Below, piece after piece: positions 62,933-64,000 of a stretch of DNA of 64,000 nucleotides (the stretch's first letter is position 1; every line of letters begins with the position of its first letter). The notes beneath the pieces are model-generated. The model did no database searches and was not told the DNA's origin. It worked only from the letters and a program-made list of their open reading frames with translations. Source of the stretch: Clostridium sp. 'White wine YQ'. Its GTDB lineage: Bacteria; Bacillota; Clostridia; Clostridiales; Clostridiaceae. The stretch covers positions 2,392,500-2,456,499 of the forward strand of contig NZ_JAQYUU010000001.1 in assembly GCF_028728205.1 (NCBI RefSeq), read 5' to 3'. Both the position numbers and the translations under genes were made by a program.

Positions 62933-63628
62933 CTATAATTTTACTTCAATTTCCTTTAATATTTCAATTGATTTTTCTGTTACCTTACAAGAATATGCAT
63001 AAATATCAACACCATTTTTATTTGCAAATTTTACTGCTTCTCCAAACTTAGAATCCATACTATAGTTTGGTGTAAAGCTCAGTATCTCCTCCATCTGAAT
63101 CAAAAACATTATTCCAGCTCCGTTACCATTTTTCTTCGCTTCTATTAACTCTAAAACGTGTTTAGTTCCTCGCTCAGTCGGCGCATCTGGGAATGATGCT
63201 TTTCCATGGAGTTCAAGAGTAACTCCCTTTACCTCTAAATAATATACTTCACCTAAAGAATTTGTCAATCTAAAGTCAAACCTGCTACTTCCATAGAACT
63301 TTTCACTCTCTATAATCTCATAATTACTAAGCTCTTTAATAATTCTTTTTTGTAAGGCTTCTTTTACTACCTTATTAGGTATTTGAGAGTCTATATTTAT
63401 TAGCTTACTTTCATCTTTGTACGCTGCAATTAAATCATATTTTGTCTTTCTACTTGGATTTAATTCTTCACGTAAAATAACTTTAGTATTAGGCTTTAAT
63501 ATTTCTCTGCACCTTCCAGTATTAGGAACATGTACTACTATCTCTTCTCCATTTAGCACTACTTTAGCATTAAATCTATTTGGCCTTTCTAAAAATACTC
63601 CCACTTCAATATTATTTTTAAATTCCAT
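62933..63628 (-). CDS. sfsA: SfsA family DNA-binding/nuclease-like protein
   Basis: 231 residues. FLERPNRFNAKV, HVPNTGRCREIL, TKYDLIAAYK, EKFYGSSRFDF and YLEVKGVTLE with LPDAPTERGTKHV-like SFPDAPTERGTKH match SfsA from one end to the other. The ExK element in LEVKG suggests a nuclease fold. The cellular role is not settled; in E. coli it affects sugar fermentation genes. Followed by the Nudix gene, 22 bases away. Confidence 0.92.
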   Translation of the reverse strand: MEFKNNIEVGVFLERPNRFNAKVVLNGEEIVVHVPNTGRCREILKPNTKVILREELNPSRKTKYDLIAAYKDESKLINIDSQIPNKVVKEALQKRIIKELSNYEIIESEKFYGSSRFDFRLTNSLGEVYYLEVKGVTLELHGKASFPDAPTERGTKHVLELIEAKKNGNGAGIMFLIQMEEILSFTPNYSMDSKFGEAVKFANKNGVDIYAYSCKVTEKSIEILKEIEVKL

Positions 63629-63796
63629 ATTATCACCTTGATTTCATTTTGTGAATATCTTTCATCTGCTCTTATTTTATAATTTTCTTGTTTTTTTATC
63701 CACAATTATGTTTAATTAATTAACAGTTTATTAGTGTTTCCTTGTTGATTATTTAATTGTTATTCAAACTTCTAATGTTTATAATTCCTAAAGAGT

Positions 63797-63898
63797 AAAA
63801 AAATCGTCAAGGCGATTATGAGCCGTCGATTTTTTTCTCGCATCTGCCTTTCCAAACGAATGTGAGGAAAATTTGGCAGGCGACTAATTCTTTTTTTT
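63797..63898 (-). repeat. Structured ~100-bp repeat, copy 3
   Basis: Same core as copies 1 and 2, with CGCATG changed to CGAATG in an unpaired loop and a shorter spacer before the final T run. It is bounded by CCTAAAGAGTAAAAA (63787-63801) and TTTTTTTTACTCATTAGG (63891-63908), the inverted repeat seen in the composite elements. It lies upstream of sfsA; the rest of 63629-64000 holds no gene. Confidence 0.9.
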
Positions 63899-63913
63899 AC
63901 TCATTAGGGGAAT

Positions 63914-63985
63914 CTATAGTTTTTCTATAGGAAACTTAATTTATTCATGCATAATAAGTTATTATTTAAACTTAAAACCCTATAG
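63914..63985 (+). repeat. ~70-bp miniature inverted-repeat element, copy C
   Basis: CTATAGTTTTT...AAAACCCTATAG ends, interior CTATAGGAAACTTAATTTAT and GTTATTATTTAAACTTAA. It matches the minus-strand copies at 41352 and 46567. It directly follows the right-hand inverted repeat of the ~100-bp repeat copy 3. Confidence 0.75.
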
Positions 63986-64000
63986 TAAATCTTTAAATCA

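Overview
The window is AT-rich, with short intergenic gaps, strong AGGAGG-type ribosome binding sites, frequent TTG/GTG starts and many hairpin-plus-T-run terminators. Together with an Agr quorum-sensing locus, CWB2 wall-anchoring repeats, cobalamin and lysine riboswitches, and cohesin/dockerin proteins, this points to a low-GC Gram-positive of the genus Clostridium (sensu stricto). The species cannot be fixed from sequence alone. No rRNA, tRNA, CRISPR array, prophage or transposase gene was seen.

Layout. 1-5.4 kb: surface polysaccharide and wall genes (truncated CapD-type dehydratase, LCP ligase, CWB2 amidase) plus a HAD phosphatase. 5.6-16.9 kb: a cobalamin block. A riboswitch-controlled minus-strand operon carries cobT-cobU-cobS-cobC-cbiP-cbiB followed by a BtuF-BtuC-BtuD importer. 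cobD and two tandem HAD phosphatases lie upstream. 17-24 kb: prfC, a sigma-factor/membrane-protein pair, and a heterodimeric ABC exporter preceded by a small leader ORF and stacked terminators. 24-29 kb: an M50-like membrane protease, a possible hydrophobic micro-peptide, a three-gene fructose-type PTS and its PRD regulator. 29-39 kb: a surface glycan-degradation locus (secreted GH38 alpha-mannosidase with cohesin-like and dockerin modules, an LPXTG cohesin protein, a membrane-anchored pseudo-metallopeptidase and a membrane-anchored cohesin protein) behind a promoter with a CcpA-like site. 39-41 kb: a second sigma-factor/membrane-protein module, paralogous to the one at 19 kb. 41.5-44.5 kb: agrBD and agrCA, with a 48-residue AgrD precursor and tandem LytTR-type direct repeats upstream of agrB. 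44.6-64 kb: mostly housekeeping genes (HAD, superoxide reductase, M18 aminopeptidase, CDF transporter, LTA synthase, polar amino-acid ABC importer, HelD, FtsH, LepB, lysA with lysine riboswitch, Nudix, SfsA).

The most unusual content is non-coding. (1) A ~100-bp structured repeat occurs three times (36.2, 61.1, 63.8 kb), always upstream of a minus-strand gene, and contains a terminator-like hairpin. (2) A family of ~70-bp miniature elements has 10-bp terminal inverted repeats, with related larger composites bounded by a 15-bp inverted repeat; these adjoin the ~100-bp repeat in some places. (3) A leader-peptide attenuator precedes the ABC exporter. (4) Paired LytTR boxes lie 21 bp apart upstream of agrB.

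How the genes appear to work together: vitamin B12 status would control cobinamide uptake, cobyrate amidation and lower-loop assembly. The secreted mannosidase and cohesin proteins would form a small surface complex releasing mannose-type sugars, possibly taken up by the neighbouring PTS. Cell density, sensed by AgrC/AgrA, would feed back on agrBD. Functional statements are inferences from family recognition; nothing here was searched against a database.
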